Assembly: GCA_009377865.1 (NCBI GenBank)
Contig: WHTH01000037.1
Coordinates: 1 to 43,741, forward strand
Length of the DNA: 43,741 nucleotides
Direction of reading: 5' to 3'
DNA from: Pseudonocardiaceae bacterium
GTDB taxonomy: Bacteria; Actinomycetota; Actinomycetes; Mycobacteriales; Pseudonocardiaceae
Below, one piece after another: positions 26,041 to 35,567 of the stretch (its first letter is position 1; each line of letters starts with the position of its first letter). A program made the position numbers and the translations under genes. The notes beneath the pieces are model-generated. The model had not been told where the DNA came from. It ran no database searches and saw only the letters and a program-made list of their open reading frames with translations.

Positions 26041-26901
26041 TCACCCGTCGTCGCGACGGTGCCGCCGACGGGGGGCAGCGCCGGCGCCGTGGGCCGCGAG
26101 CAGCTCCTCCACGGACCTCTTGCCGGGATGTGCTCCGTTGGGCGGTAGCCCAGCCATGCCGTTGCCGTTGCCGTTGCCGTTGCCGCGCGCTGGCGCCCCG
26201 TTGCTGTTGCTCGGGTCCGACCGGCACGGCAGGGCACCGAACAGCGGGTCCTCGTCGTCGGTTGTGGGCGCCGGTTGCGGCGTTCCAGGATGCGGCGTTC
26301 CAGGTTGGGGACGTCGGGCGGGATCGGCCCGCGCCGCCGGCTCATGATGGGACAAGCCCGCCGCTCGCTGCGGCGGGTTCCGCCCGTCCTCGCGACCCTG
26401 GTATGGCGCGGACGGAGGCTGGGCGGGCAGTGACCGCATCCGGGTCGACTCGGCTCGCAACGCCACGCGCTCCACCAGCAACTCGCCGCCGAGCACCGAC
26501 TCGAGGTTGCGCCGCAGCGTTCGCAGCTCGGCGCGCAGCGCATCGAGCTCGGCACGGCTGCCGTGCTCGATATCGCGACGCAGCTCGCGTTCCACGGTGA
26601 GCTCGTGTTCGCGACGGGCGGCCACCTCGCGTTCGAGCTCGAGCTGGTAGATCGCGCGCAGGTCCTCGGTCTGGTTAGCGGCCGAGGTGGCCTCCCGGCG
26701 CACCCTCGCTGCCGCGAAGGACCCCGCCAGCGCCGCCCACAACGCCGCGACGATACCCAGCCGGAGCAGCCGGGGATCATCGAAGCCCAGCACGAGGACG
26801 GCCGCAGCGGCAACGGCCAGCGCGACCGAGACGTAGACCAGAACACGTCCGGTGCCCGAACCGCTCCGGGCCCGTGCTGGGCGTCCGTCGGGGCCGTTCA
26901 T
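26041..26901 (-). CDS. DUF6779-like membrane-anchored coiled-coil protein
   Basis: The 286-residue protein has two short N-terminal membrane helices (about 20–68). A charged Glu/Arg coiled coil follows (about 70–155, LELEREVAARREHELTVERE). The tail is long and Pro/Gly/Asn-rich with a GN repeat (GNGNGNGNG) from 6-bp DNA units. This matches the actinobacterial DUF6779 group that sits beside DUF3180 and folK. The role is unknown. The coiled coil suggests oligomerisation at the membrane. Confidence 0.8.
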   Translation of the reverse strand: MNGPDGRPARARSGSGTGRVLVYVSVALAVAAAAVLVLGFDDPRLLRLGIVAALWAALAGSFAAARVRREATSAANQTEDLRAIYQLELEREVAARREHELTVERELRRDIEHGSRAELDALRAELRTLRRNLESVLGGELLVERVALRAESTRMRSLPAQPPSAPYQGREDGRNPPQRAAGLSHHEPAARADPARRPQPGTPHPGTPQPAPTTDDEDPLFGALPCRSDPSNSNGAPARGNGNGNGNGMAGLPPNGAHPGKRSVEELLAAHGAGAAPRRRHRRDDG

Positions 26902-26989
26902 GGCGTCACGGTACCTGCGACCCGAGCGCGGCAGAACCGGTGCGGGACCCGTATGACGGTGCGTGATCGACCGGTCCTCGAGCCGGCGA

Positions 26990-27478
26990 TCACCCGCGAT
27001 CGGGATCAGGTGCCTGCTCGCGGCGCGGATCGTCGGGCGTGCGGCAGCAGTACTCCAGCCACAGCCCGGCAGCGACGAGCATCGCGGCGCAGATCGCGCC
27101 GATCGTCGCAGCAACGGTGTCCGAGGCTGCTGCGGGGAAGTTCGCCCACCGCGGCGCGACATACCCGAGCACCCCCAGCCACGCCCCCATCAGCAGCGCG
27201 CCCGCCAGCGACGACGCCTTGGCCAGCATCACCGCCTTGGCCGCGGTGAGTGCCTGCACCGGGCTGGCGTGCGGCCGTCGCCGGATCCTGTCCCGGATCG
27301 TGAAGCCGAGCACTGTCTCAGCGGCGGCGAATGCGAGCAGGGTGGTCCCAGCCAGCGTGGGCAGCGGTGGCACCGAGTCGTAACTCATCGCGACCAGCAG
27401 GCCGACCACGATCGCGGCCCCGACAACGGCGGCGACCAGATCGCGCGGTCGGGTGGCCGTCATCGATCCGCCCGTCAT
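26990..27478 (-). CDS. DUF3180 membrane protein
   Basis: The 162-residue protein has four membrane helices and the DUF3180 middle stretch (ALTAAKAVMLAKASSLAGAL). It overlaps the folK stop by 4 bp (ATGA), as it does across actinobacteria, so it is the last gene of the folate operon. The function is not known. An internal ATG 15 bases later (MTATRPRD) is an alternative start. Confidence 0.9.
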   Translation of the reverse strand: MTGGSMTATRPRDLVAAVVGAAIVVGLLVAMSYDSVPPLPTLAGTTLLAFAAAETVLGFTIRDRIRRRPHASPVQALTAAKAVMLAKASSLAGALLMGAWLGVLGYVAPRWANFPAAASDTVAATIGAICAAMLVAAGLWLEYCCRTPDDPRREQAPDPDRG

Positions 27479-27975
27479 GGGGTCCCCAGCGAGAGGTCGT
27501 CGCGACGGCGCACCCCGTCACGCTCGGTCGCGGGTAGTCCGGCGACGAGGTCGGCCACCGCGCCGTGTCCCGGCAGCACCGCGTCCGGCGCCACGTCGTG
27601 CCAGGGCACCAGCACGAAGGCCCGCTGATGCGCCCTCGGGTGGGGCAGGGTCAGGTCGTCGCTGTCACCGTGCAGTCCGGCCACGTCGATGATGTCGACG
27701 TCGAGCGTGCGCGGTCCCCAACGGATGCCACGGGTGCGTTGCGCCTCGCGCTCCTGTTGCTGTGCGCGCCGCAGCCACTCGTGCGCATCGGCCGTCGGAT
27801 CGTCGACCAGCAACACGGCGTTGAGGAAGTCGTCCTGCTCGACGCCGCCCCAGGGCACCGTGCTGTAGACCGGCGAGACGGCCCGCACCGCCGGGCCCAG
27901 CCCCCTTACACACTCCTGCAGGTGGGCGAGCCGGTCCCCGACGTTGGAGCCGACCGAGAGCACCGCGGTACTCAT
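27475..27975 (-). CDS. folK: 2-amino-4-hydroxy-6-hydroxymethyldihydropteridine pyrophosphokinase
   Basis: The 166-residue enzyme has LSVGSNVGDRLAHLQ, the substrate motif FLNAVLLVDD and the signature RWGPRTLDVDIID, with the metal-binding Asp pair. It transfers pyrophosphate from ATP to the pterin before dihydropteroate synthase. It overlaps folB by 4 bp upstream and the DUF3180 gene by 4 bp downstream. Confidence 0.96.
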   Translation of the reverse strand: MSTAVLSVGSNVGDRLAHLQECVRGLGPAVRAVSPVYSTVPWGGVEQDDFLNAVLLVDDPTADAHEWLRRAQQQEREAQRTRGIRWGPRTLDVDIIDVAGLHGDSDDLTLPHPRAHQRAFVLVPWHDVAPDAVLPGHGAVADLVAGLPATERDGVRRRDDLSLGTP

Positions 27976-28349
27976 GGCTCGACCCTGGCCGTCCGGGCAC
28001 GATGGACGGTGACCGCGACATCGGCGATGTGCAGCGGCAGCGGAGCCGACGGCTTGTGCACGGTGACCTCGGTGGCCGCCACCCGCTCGTCACGCAGCAC
28101 GGTGTCGGCGATGCGGGACGCGACGGTCTCGATGAGACAGCACGGCTCGCCGCCGATGATCTGCGCGGCCTGCTCCGCCAGCGAGCCGTAGTCCAGGGTG
28201 TCGGCAAGGTCGTCGCTGACCCCGGCGGGGCCGAGATCGAGCCAGGCGGTGATGTCGGCGCAGAACTCCTGGCCGCCGCGCCGCTCGTGCTCGAACACGC
28301 CGTGCCGACCGAACACCCGCAACCCGGTCACTGTGATGCGGTCGGTCAT
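27972..28349 (-). CDS. folB: Dihydroneopterin aldolase
   Basis: The 125-residue protein reads VTGLRVFGRHGVFEHERRGG, then DTLDYGSLAEQAAQIIGG and CCLIETVASRIAD, ending VTVHKPSAPLP. These are the FolB active-site features, including the catalytic Tyr and Lys. It converts dihydroneopterin to the hydroxymethyl pterin used by FolK. It is coupled by 4-bp overlaps to folP and folK. Confidence 0.96.
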   Translation of the reverse strand: MTDRITVTGLRVFGRHGVFEHERRGGQEFCADITAWLDLGPAGVSDDLADTLDYGSLAEQAAQIIGGEPCCLIETVASRIADTVLRDERVAATEVTVHKPSAPLPLHIADVAVTVHRARTARVEP

Positions 28350-29200
28350 CGCGCACCGCGCCGCATCGAGGTTCCCTGCCGCCACGCCGCGGCCACGGCC
28401 ACGGCATCGAGCGAGGCCGCCACGTCGTGCACCCGCACGCCCCACGCGCCCGCGGCCGCGGCCAGCGCGGAGACCGCCGCGGTCGCCGTCTCGCGCCCTG
28501 CCGGCGGGCGGTCGCCCTGCGAGTCGGCGAGCAGCCCGCCGAGGAACCGCTTACGCGAGGCGCCGACGAGCACCGGGAAGCCCAGCTCGATGAACACGTC
28601 GAGGTTGCGCAGCAAGGCCCAGTTGTGCGCCGCCGTCTTCGCGAAGCCCAGGCCCGGATCGAGCACCAACGCGCCCGGGTCGACGCCGGCGAGCACCGCG
28701 GCGTCGACCCGCGCGATCAGCTCGGCGCGCACCTCGGCGACCACGTCCTGGTAGCTGGCGAGCTCGTCCATCGCCGCACTGTGGCCACGCCAGTGCATCA
28801 GGATCCACGGCACCTCGGCCTTGGCCATCACCCGTGCCATCGCAGGGTCGGCCAGCCCACCTGACACGTCGTTGATGACAGCGGCTCCCGCCTCCAGCGC
28901 GGCGTCGGCCACCGCCGCGCGGGTCGTGTCGACGCTGCACCGCACCCCCCGGGCGACGAGCTCGCGCAGTACCGGCACAACCCGATCGATCTCGCTGTCG
29001 GCATCCACCCGCTCGGCGCCGGGCCGGGTGGACTCGCCGCCGATGTCGACCAGGTCGGCTCCACGGTCGGCCAGCGCCAAGCCATGCGCCACGGCATGCT
29101 CACGATCGAGGTAGCGGCCGCCGTCGCTGAACGAGTCCGGGGTCACGTTGAGGATCCCGATCACCACGCAGCGACCGGGTGCGGGCAACGCGGGGTGCAC
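28346..29200 (-). CDS. folP: Dihydropteroate synthase
   Basis: The 284-residue TIM-barrel enzyme has GILNVTPDSFSDGG, DIGGESTRPGAERV, INDVSGGLADP, LDPGLGFAKT and GASRKRFLGG. Together they form the pterin and p-aminobenzoate sites targeted by sulfonamides. The start is GTG 29200, 2 bp after the folE stop. The sequence looks intact and fully functional. Confidence 0.97.
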   Translation of the reverse strand: MHPALPAPGRCVVIGILNVTPDSFSDGGRYLDREHAVAHGLALADRGADLVDIGGESTRPGAERVDADSEIDRVVPVLRELVARGVRCSVDTTRAAVADAALEAGAAVINDVSGGLADPAMARVMAKAEVPWILMHWRGHSAAMDELASYQDVVAEVRAELIARVDAAVLAGVDPGALVLDPGLGFAKTAAHNWALLRNLDVFIELGFPVLVGASRKRFLGGLLADSQGDRPPAGRETATAAVSALAAAAGAWGVRVHDVAASLDAVAVAAAWRQGTSMRRGAR

Positions 29201-29202
29201 GT

Positions 29203-29814
29203 TCAGCCCCGCCTCATCAACTCGAGCGCCTCGGATCGTGACGAGGCGGAGGTCTTGAAGACCCCGCGGACCGCCGAGGTGGTGGTGATCGCGCCGGGCT
29301 TACGGACTCCCCGCATGGCCATGCACAGATGCTCGGCCTCGACGACGACGATCGCGCCGCGCGGTTCGAGCCTGTGCATCAGCGCGTCGGCGACCTGGGA
29401 GGTCAGCCGCTCCTGGACCTGCGGCCGCTTGGCGTAGAGATCCACCAGCCGGGCCAGCTTCGACAGCCCGGTGACCCTCCCGTCGGCGTTGGGGATGTAG
29501 CCGACGTGTGCCATCCCGTGGAACGGCGTCAAGTGGTGTTCACAGACCGAGTACATCGGGATGTCCTTGACTAGGACGAGTTCGTCGTGACCCTCGTCGA
29601 AGGTCCGCGCCAGCACCTCGTCGGGGTCGATGAACATGCCCGCGAACATTTCCTTGTACGCGCGCGCGACCCGCCTCGGCGTCTCGCGGAGACCGTCGCG
29701 CTCGAGGTCCTCACCGCAGGCCAGCAACAGCTCCCGCACCGCCGCCTCGGCACGCTGCTGGTCGAAGACCGGCCGGCCGTTGAGCTCGGCGCCGGCGCGA
29801 GCCTTGCTGGTCAT
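29203..29814 (-). CDS. folE: GTP cyclohydrolase I
   Basis: The 203-residue enzyme has the zinc and active-site motifs [20 protein letters not shown] and [16 protein letters not shown], plus the core [10 protein letters not shown]-type stretch. It opens GTP to dihydroneopterin triphosphate, the first step to folate. ATG 29814 follows GGAGG at 5 bases. It stands 61 bp after ftsH and leads the folate operon. Confidence 0.97.
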   Translation of the reverse strand: MTSKARAGAELNGRPVFDQQRAEAAVRELLLACGEDLERDGLRETPRRVARAYKEMFAGMFIDPDEVLARTFDEGHDELVLVKDIPMYSVCEHHLTPFHGMAHVGYIPNADGRVTGLSKLARLVDLYAKRPQVQERLTSQVADALMHRLEPRGAIVVVEAEHLCMAMRGVRKPGAITTTSAVRGVFKTSASSRSEALELMRRG

Positions 29815-29875
29815 GGCAGACCTCCGCGCACTGAGTGGGACAGCTGCAGCCGGGACGTCGCCGCGGTGGCGACGG

Positions 29876-32800
29876 TCAGCGATCGTCTTCCCGCCGGGTC
29901 TTCCACTCCTGCGTCTCCTCGGAGGGGTTGCGACCCACATCCGGGTCGGTCTCCTCCCCGTGCCAGCGGGAACGGCTGCCACCGTCCGAGCCGGGATCCG
30001 GCCGCGCCCACGGATCCTGCTGCCAGCCTCCCTGCTGCTGCCGTCCACTGTCCTGGTGCCGGCCTTGCTGCCGGTCATCGTCGTGCTGGGACTGCCAGGA
30101 CGGCCCGGACGGGGTGGTGGCCGGACGCCACCCGGGGGGTGCACCGTAATTCGGCGGGCCCTCTGCAGGAGGGGTTTGGCCCTGACCGGGCGACGGCCAT
30201 TGCCTGGTGGGCGGGTACCCGCCTCCGTGGTTCGGGTCACGTTGGTACCCGCCACCCTGGTTCGGCCCATCCTGGTTCGGTGGAGCGGCACCCGGTGACG
30301 GGTACGCGTACGGGTTGCCGTTACCTGGTGCGGCCTGGCCGGAGTGGGGCTGACCGTAGTTCTCGCTGTCGGGGCCCTGCCGGCCGTACGAGCCTGCACC
30401 GTTGGGCCCGGGTTGACCCGGTCCGCCGCGGGGTGGCCCGCCGGGCAGATCACCGCCGCCCGGCACCGCGCCCACCGGCGTGGGCTCCTCCTCGGGATCG
30501 GGCTGCGGTGGCCACGGTTCGCCGCGCTCCTTGGCCAGCTCCCCGGGAGTCTTGATCGGCGGCTTCTCCGAGGGCGTCCGATCGCCGAAGTCGTTGAACG
30601 CGGTGATCCTGGGCCGCTTCTCCACCGCGTCGAAGATCCGCTCCAGGTCCTTGCGCTGCAGCGTCTCCTTCTCCAGCACCTCGGCGACCAGCTGGTCGAG
30701 CACGTCGCGGTAGGTGTTGAGGACCTCCCAGGCCTCGGTGTGCGCGGCCTCGATGAGCTTGCGCACCTCCTCGTCGATCTCGTGCGCGACCTCGAGCGAG
30801 TAGTCGGCCTGCCGGCCCGCCGAGCGGCCGACGAACGGATCCCCCTGCTCCTGGCCGTACTTGACCGCACCGAGCTTCGCGCTCATGCCGTACTCGGTCA
30901 CCATCGCGCGGGCGATCTTGGTGGCCTGCTCGATGTCGGAGGACGCGCCGGTCGTCGGCTCGTGGAACACCAGTTCCTCGGCGCTGCGCCCGCCGAGTGC
31001 GAAGACCAGCCGGGCGATCATCTCCGACCGCGTCATCAGCTGCTTGTCGTCCTCGGGAACGACCAGCGCGTGGCCACCGGTGCGGCCGCGCGGCAGGATG
31101 GTCAGCTTGTACACCGGCTCCAGATCGGGCATCGCCCATGCGGCCAGCGCGTGCCCGCCCTCGTGGTACGCGGTGATCTTCTTCTCTTGCTCGGAGATGA
31201 TCCGGCTCTTGCGCCGGGGACCGCCGATCACCCTGTCGACCGCCTCCTCGAGCGCCACCCCGTCGATCGCCTGGCGGTTCTCGCGGGCCGTGAGCAGCGC
31301 GGCCTCGTTGATCACGTTGGCGAGATCGGCGCCGGAGAAACCGACGGTGCGTTTGGCCAGCCCGTCCATGTCGGTGTCCGGAGCGACCGGCTTGCCCTGG
31401 GAGTGCACGCCGAGGATGGCCTTGCGCCCCGCGATGTCCGGTGCCGGGATCGGGATCTGCCGGTCGAAACGCCCCGGCCGCAGCAACGCGGGGTCGAGGA
31501 TGTCGGGGCGGTTCGTGGCGGCGATGAGGATGATCCCGCCCCGCGTGTCGAAGCCGTCCATCTCGACCAGCAACTGGTTCAGCGTCTGCTCGCGCTCGTC
31601 GTGCCCGCCGCCGAGCCCAGCACCACGCTGGCGCCCGACCGCGTCGATCTCGTCGACGAAGATGATGCACGGCGCGTTCTGCTTGGCCTGCTCGAAGAGA
31701 TCACGCACCCGGCTGTTGTGCAACAGTACCGGCTTGTCGCCGCCGAAGAAGGCCTCGTTCCCGCAGCCGCAGAAGTCGTAGACATAGCCATCAAACGGCT
31801 TACGAGTGACCCTCGTGATTACCGGCTTCTTCTGCTGGCGCGAACCGTCGCCATCGAACGGGTTGCTGGTCGCCCCGATGGTCAGCCGCCAGTATTCCCC
31901 TTCGGGCAGCGGGGTCCGCTTGATGATGCCGTCACCGCGTTGAGTGCCGTGCCCGATGCCGGTCTTGATGCCGTGCATCGCAGACAGCCACGCCAGTTCG
32001 CGGATGAGCTGCCGGCTCACGGAGGTGAACTCGAGCTTTCCGGTGACGGTGCGGTGACCGTCACCGAGAGCGTAGCCCTCGAGGTAAGCCAGGAACTGCG
32101 TCCTCGGCGCCGTCCACAGCAACTCGGGCAGGTGCTTACGCTTGCTGCCGTTGCCGCAGTGTCGGGTGAAGAAGCGACCGAGCTGCGCCGAGTGGTAGAC
32201 GAGCCGCGTCGAGTTGTCCTCGGTCGGCATCACCTTCGGATCCAACCCGAACACCGATCGCATCAGCTCGGTGCAGTCGGCGAGCAGATCGACCTCGTGA
32301 GAACCGAACGTGAACTCGAGGTCTCCGTTGGCCCGTCCCTCAGCGGTGTAGTAACCGAAGAGCTTGAGCAACTCAGGTGTCACCTGCACCTCGTCCGGCA
32401 CTGGTGTTGTCTGGTATCTACCGCTGATCGCCCGGGGCTCGTGCTTGCCCCTATTCCAGTTGCTGACAGTCATCTGCGACACACCGGCCACGCTGGCCAG
32501 CTCGTGCTGCGGAATATGCCCCTTGAGCGTCCGAACGATCTCGTACCTGGCGTGCTCCCACTGGTCGGACTCCTCGCAGCGGATGGAAAGAACCGCGGGC
32601 TGCGCCGGCTCGTCGAACCTGTGTGCACGGACCTCGTGCTGCGTACCGCTGCCGGGGACAAAGCCCGTGCGCGTCTTGAACGGCAGGTCTACGAGTACAT
32701 CACCCGGGCGCAGGTCACGCGCCGCCTTGGCCTTGACACCGCCGTGGCCGCGAACGAAGACGCTGTGATCGCCGGTTGTGCGGATCATCCCGCCGAGGTG

Positions 32801-33787
32801 GTGGATTTCGTAGATCTCATCGACCTTGTGGCGGTATACCGACGAGACCGGCTGCCACTGGCTGCCCGCTACCGTCTCCAGTCGACCCCGGAAGCCCGTG
32901 GAGCCACTTCGATAGCCCAGTGCCTCGACGCCAGCGACCCGGACCGGGTAACCCTCCGCACCGTCCGGGTAGCAGCCGTCCACGTAGTCGCCTATCGGGA
33001 CAAGGCGAGTGCCATCGTCATCGCGGACGAGCACCGGGGTGTCGCCGGTGACGGAGGCCCCGACACCGACGAACATCTCCACGAAGTCCGAGCCGGAGAT
33101 GGAGTAGAACGGCACCCCGGCTTCACCGGCGACCGCGCGGGCCAGCAGTGTCTTGCCGGTACCCGGCGGACCGTAGAGCAGTACGCCCTTGGGGATCTTG
33201 GCACCGAGCGCCTGGTAGCGGCCGGGGTTGGCCAGGAAGTCCTTGACCTCGTAGAGCTCCTCGACGGCCTCGTCGGCGCCTGCGACGTCCCCGAAGCTCG
33301 TCTTGGGCATGTCCTTGGTGAGCTGCTTGGCCTTGGACTTGCCGAAGTTCAGTACCCGGTTGCCACCACCCTGGGAGTTGTTCATCATCCAGATGAGCAG
33401 CAGCAACAGGATCCCCAACGGGATCATGTAAATCAGGATCTGGAACAGCACCGACTGCTGCGTGACCTCGGTGTTCCAGCCTTGCTCGATATTGGCGTCA
33501 CGCAGCGCCGCCGTGATCTCGTCGGTGCTCTCCGCCGGGTACTGAGCGATGACCTCCCTGCCCTCGACGCCATCGACGGGCTGCTCGAGAGTCAGCCGGA
33601 GCCGCTGCTCCTTGTCCTCGAGAGTGGCCTCGGTCACGTTGCCGCTGCTGAGCTGCTCCAGCGCCCGCGACGTGCCCATCTCGGAGTAACCGCGCGTGTC
33701 GTCGAGCAGGGTGCTGAACGCGAAGTAGAGCAGCAGTGCCGCCGCTATCCAGAGCAGCGGGTTACGGAGCAGGCGCTTGCGGTCCAT
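29876..33787 (-). CDS. ftsH: ATP-dependent zinc metalloprotease FtsH, precursor with intein
   Basis: The 1303-residue precursor should splice to 856 residues. It has two N-terminal membrane helices (about 10–28 and 113–134) around an extracytoplasmic domain. The AAA module carries Walker A GPPGTGKT (206–213), pore loop FVGVGA, Walker B CIIFVDE (707–713) and the second region of homology near 755–772. The zinc site is HEGGH (875–879), with a later Asp ligand. The intein (residues 245–691) splits the AAA module between Walker A and Walker B, so the enzyme cannot work unless it splices. After the protease domain comes a Pro/Gly/Gln-rich tail of about 200 residues. FtsH removes damaged membrane proteins and is normally hexameric. 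Confidence 0.97.
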   Translation of the reverse strand: MDRKRLLRNPLLWIAAALLLYFAFSTLLDDTRGYSEMGTSRALEQLSSGNVTEATLEDKEQRLRLTLEQPVDGVEGREVIAQYPAESTDEITAALRDANIEQGWNTEVTQQSVLFQILIYMIPLGILLLLLIWMMNNSQGGGNRVLNFGKSKAKQLTKDMPKTSFGDVAGADEAVEELYEVKDFLANPGRYQALGAKIPKGVLLYGPPGTGKTLLARAVAGEAGVPFYSISGSDFVEMFVGVGASVTGDTPVLVRDDDGTRLVPIGDYVDGCYPDGAEGYPVRVAGVEALGYRSGSTGFRGRLETVAGSQWQPVSSVYRHKVDEIYEIHHLGGMIRTTGDHSVFVRGHGGVKAKAARDLRPGDVLVDLPFKTRTGFVPGSGTQHEVRAHRFDEPAQPAVLSIRCEESDQWEHARYEIVRTLKGHIPQHELASVAGVSQMTVSNWNRGKHEPRAISGRYQTTPVPDEVQVTPELLKLFGYYTAEGRANGDLEFTFGSHEVDLLADCTELMRSVFGLDPKVMPTEDNSTRLVYHSAQLGRFFTRHCGNGSKRKHLPELLWTAPRTQFLAYLEGYALGDGHRTVTGKLEFTSVSRQLIRELAWLSAMHGIKTGIGHGTQRGDGIIKRTPLPEGEYWRLTIGATSNPFDGDGSRQQKKPVITRVTRKPFDGYVYDFCGCGNEAFFGGDKPVLLHNSRVRDLFEQAKQNAPCIIFVDEIDAVGRQRGAGLGGGHDEREQTLNQLLVEMDGFDTRGGIILIAATNRPDILDPALLRPGRFDRQIPIPAPDIAGRKAILGVHSQGKPVAPDTDMDGLAKRTVGFSGADLANVINEAALLTARENRQAIDGVALEEAVDRVIGGPRRKSRIISEQEKKITAYHEGGHALAAWAMPDLEPVYKLTILPRGRTGGHALVVPEDDKQLMTRSEMIARLVFALGGRSAEELVFHEPTTGASSDIEQATKIARAMVTEYGMSAKLGAVKYGQEQGDPFVGRSAGRQADYSLEVAHEIDEEVRKLIEAAHTEAWEVLNTYRDVLDQLVAEVLEKETLQRKDLERIFDAVEKRPRITAFNDFGDRTPSEKPPIKTPGELAKERGEPWPPQPDPEEEPTPVGAVPGGGDLPGGPPRGGPGQPGPNGAGSYGRQGPDSENYGQPHSGQAAPGNGNPYAYPSPGAAPPNQDGPNQGGGYQRDPNHGGGYPPTRQWPSPGQGQTPPAEGPPNYGAPPGWRPATTPSGPSWQSQHDDDRQQGRHQDSGRQQQGGWQQDPWARPDPGSDGGSRSRWHGEETDPDVGRNPSEETQEWKTRREDDR
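31715..33055 (-). other. Intein (447 residues) with LAGLIDADG endonuclease inside FtsH
   Basis: The intein starts at Ser1 ([10 protein letters not shown], block A) and has the block B TxxH motif in [11 protein letters not shown]. It ends with block F ([16 protein letters not shown]) and block G VLLHN, followed by Ser+1 of the C-extein. Joining GVGA to SRVRDLF restores the invariant FtsH text. The central part has both LAGLIDADG motifs, [12 protein letters not shown] (Glu239) and [13 protein letters not shown] (Asp332), so the homing endonuclease may be active. Before the first motif lies a helix-turn-helix-like segment ([17 protein letters not shown]). The use of Ser rather than Cys at position 1 is less common but known. 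All splicing residues are present. Confidence 0.95.
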
Positions 33788-33984
33788 TGGCTACGGCCGT
33801 CGGCGGCCTCGACCCTCCTGAACTGACGTTGGGCGGTGGTCCTCCACCGCCGGCACGGCCGTGGAACACCCCCGGTCGGTCCAGCCTACCCGGCAGCCCA
33901 CAGGCCCGCCCCGAGACGACCGATCGCCGACACTGAGACTGTCACCCAGCCAACGGCCGAGCCCCCAGCGGTGTTCCTGCCCAC

Positions 33985-34030
33985 GCAGGTCTCAGTATCG
34001 ATGCTTCGACCCTGACAAGCAGGTCTCAGT
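33985..34030. repeat. 12-bp direct repeat at the hpt 3' end
   Basis: GCAGGTCTCAGT occurs at 33985–33996 and 34019–34030, 34 bp apart. The second copy covers the hpt stop codon. The ftsH promoter should lie just to the left. The repeat could be a binding site pair or a small duplication scar. Confidence 0.5.
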
Positions 34031-34577
34031 TGGCGTAGACCTTGGGGTCGAGGGTTCCGATGTAGGGCAGGTCCCGGTAGCGCTCGCCGTAGTCGAGCCC
34101 GTAACCGACGACGAACTCGTTGGGGATGTCGAAGCCGACATAGCGCACCGGGACGTCGACCTTCACCGCGTCGGGCTTGCGCAGCAGGGTACAGACCTCC
34201 AGCGACGCCGGCCGGCGCGAGGCGAGGTTGCGCAGCAGCCACGACAGCGTCAGCCCGGAGTCGAGGATGTCCTCGATGATCAGCACGTCTCGGTCGGCGA
34301 TGTCGCGGTCGAGGTCCTTGAGGATGCGCACCACGCCCGACGACGAGGTGGCCGAGCCGTAGGAAGCCACGGCCATGAACTCGAGCTGCACCGGGAGCGG
34401 CAGCGCCCGGGCGAAGTCCGTCATGAACATCACGGCGCCCTTGAGCACCCCCACCAGAAGCAGGTCGTCCTTGCCCTCAGTCCTGGCATCGGCAGCCACC
34501 TGCTCCGCGAGTTCTGCGCTGCGATCCCGGATCTGCTGCTCGGTGACGAGAACGGAGGCGATGTCGCCCTCGTACAC
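34026..34577 (-). CDS. hpt: Hypoxanthine phosphoribosyltransferase
   Basis: The 183-residue enzyme has [18 protein letters not shown], the PRPP loop [17 protein letters not shown] and [19 protein letters not shown]. It salvages hypoxanthine, and usually guanine, to the nucleotide. The start is GTG 34577 with a purine-rich GGAGGGGGA upstream at long spacing. The order tilS–hpt–ftsH is conserved across many bacteria. Confidence 0.96.
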   Translation of the reverse strand: MYEGDIASVLVTEQQIRDRSAELAEQVAADARTEGKDDLLLVGVLKGAVMFMTDFARALPLPVQLEFMAVASYGSATSSSGVVRILKDLDRDIADRDVLIIEDILDSGLTLSWLLRNLASRRPASLEVCTLLRKPDAVKVDVPVRYVGFDIPNEFVVGYGLDYGERYRDLPYIGTLDPKVYAN

Positions 34578-34607
34578 GGCCGGCTTCCCCCTCCGGGTCT
34601 TTAGGAC

Positions 34608-35567
34608 TTAGTCGACGTTCAGCCTGCCATGTGCCCGACGGACGACGAAATTGCCCGGCAACGCCACCGGGCCCTGGCCCCGCCACCGGCCGATGAGGTC
34701 ATCGGTCGCGCGCAGCTGGGCATCGGACAGATCGGACACTCCGGCGGAGCGCAACCAGCTGCGCAGTGCCCGCCGTCGCAGCGTGGGCGGCGCGGGTGCC
34801 AGCACCGTGACGTCCACCGTCGCGTCCTGGCAGTGGGCCGAGGCCAGCAGCGCGTTCGCCTCGTCGTCGAGCACGTCGAGGTCCTCGCGCAGCTGCGCCG
34901 CGGTGCGGGCCAGCGCTGCGGCCACCCCGCCGGCGAGCACGTCCTCGAGCAGCGGCAGCGCTTCGGTGCGAAGCCGCACCCGGCGAAACCGCGGGTCGCT
35001 GTTGTGCGGGTCCGACCACGGCGTCAGCCCCAACGCGGCGCAGGCAGCGACGGTGGTCGCACGCGGCACCGCGAGCAGCGGCCGCCCCCACGGCGGGTCG
35101 CACTCGCGCATCCCGGCGATCGATCTCGGCCCGGAACCCCGGCCGAGCCCGAGCAGCACGGTCTCGGCCTGATCGTCACGCGTGTGGCCCAGCAGCACCA
35201 GCGCACCGGCCGGCGCCGCGGACCGCAACGCCGCGTACCGGGCGTTGCGCGCTGCCGCTTCGGGGCCGCCAGCACCGTCCACTGTGACATCACGGACCGT
35301 CACCGTCGTGGCTCCCATCGCGCGCAACGACTCCGCGGTGGCGCCGGCGACCCGATCGGATTCCGGCTGCAGTCCGTGATCGACTACCAGGCCGTGCACG
35401 TCGATACCGGCGCGATTTCCACAATGGACGGTCGCAGCGGCGAGTGCGAGCGAATCGGGCCCACCCGAGCAGGCGATCGCGACCACGTCGCCGGTCACGT
35501 GCTCGGCGAGAAACCTGCGAACCGCCTCGCGGACCTCGGCCACCGCCGGGTCGGGGCCTCGAGTCAT
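34608..35567 (-). CDS. tilS: tRNA(Ile)-lysidine synthetase
   Basis: The 319-residue protein has the PP-loop ACSGGPDSLAL (Ser34–Ser39), VVDHGLQPESD, the LLGHTRDDQAETVLL motif and RPLLAVPR. It attaches lysine to C34 of tRNA-Ile2 so that AUA codons are read correctly. It is the short form without the long C-terminal domains. ATG 35567 overlaps the metalloprotease stop (ATGA). Its need for free lysine and tRNA is unrelated to the lysS remnant, but both enzymes are essential in most bacteria. Confidence 0.95.
   Translation of the reverse strand: MTRGPDPAVAEVREAVRRFLAEHVTGDVVAIACSGGPDSLALAAATVHCGNRAGIDVHGLVVDHGLQPESDRVAGATAESLRAMGATTVTVRDVTVDGAGGPEAAARNARYAALRSAAPAGALVLLGHTRDDQAETVLLGLGRGSGPRSIAGMRECDPPWGRPLLAVPRATTVAACAALGLTPWSDPHNSDPRFRRVRLRTEALPLLEDVLAGGVAAALARTAAQLREDLDVLDDEANALLASAHCQDATVDVTVLAPAPPTLRRRALRSWLRSAGVSDLSDAQLRATDDLIGRWRGQGPVALPGNFVVRRAHGRLNVD

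Noticed and set aside
26156-26185. 6-bp repeat (gttgcc) as a regulatory microsatellite
   Set aside because: It lies in frame inside the DUF6779 gene and encodes a Gly-Asn run; no regulatory role is suggested.
30344-33826. A 1160-residue plus-strand frame
   Set aside because: It is entirely antisense to ftsH, with no start context or domain.
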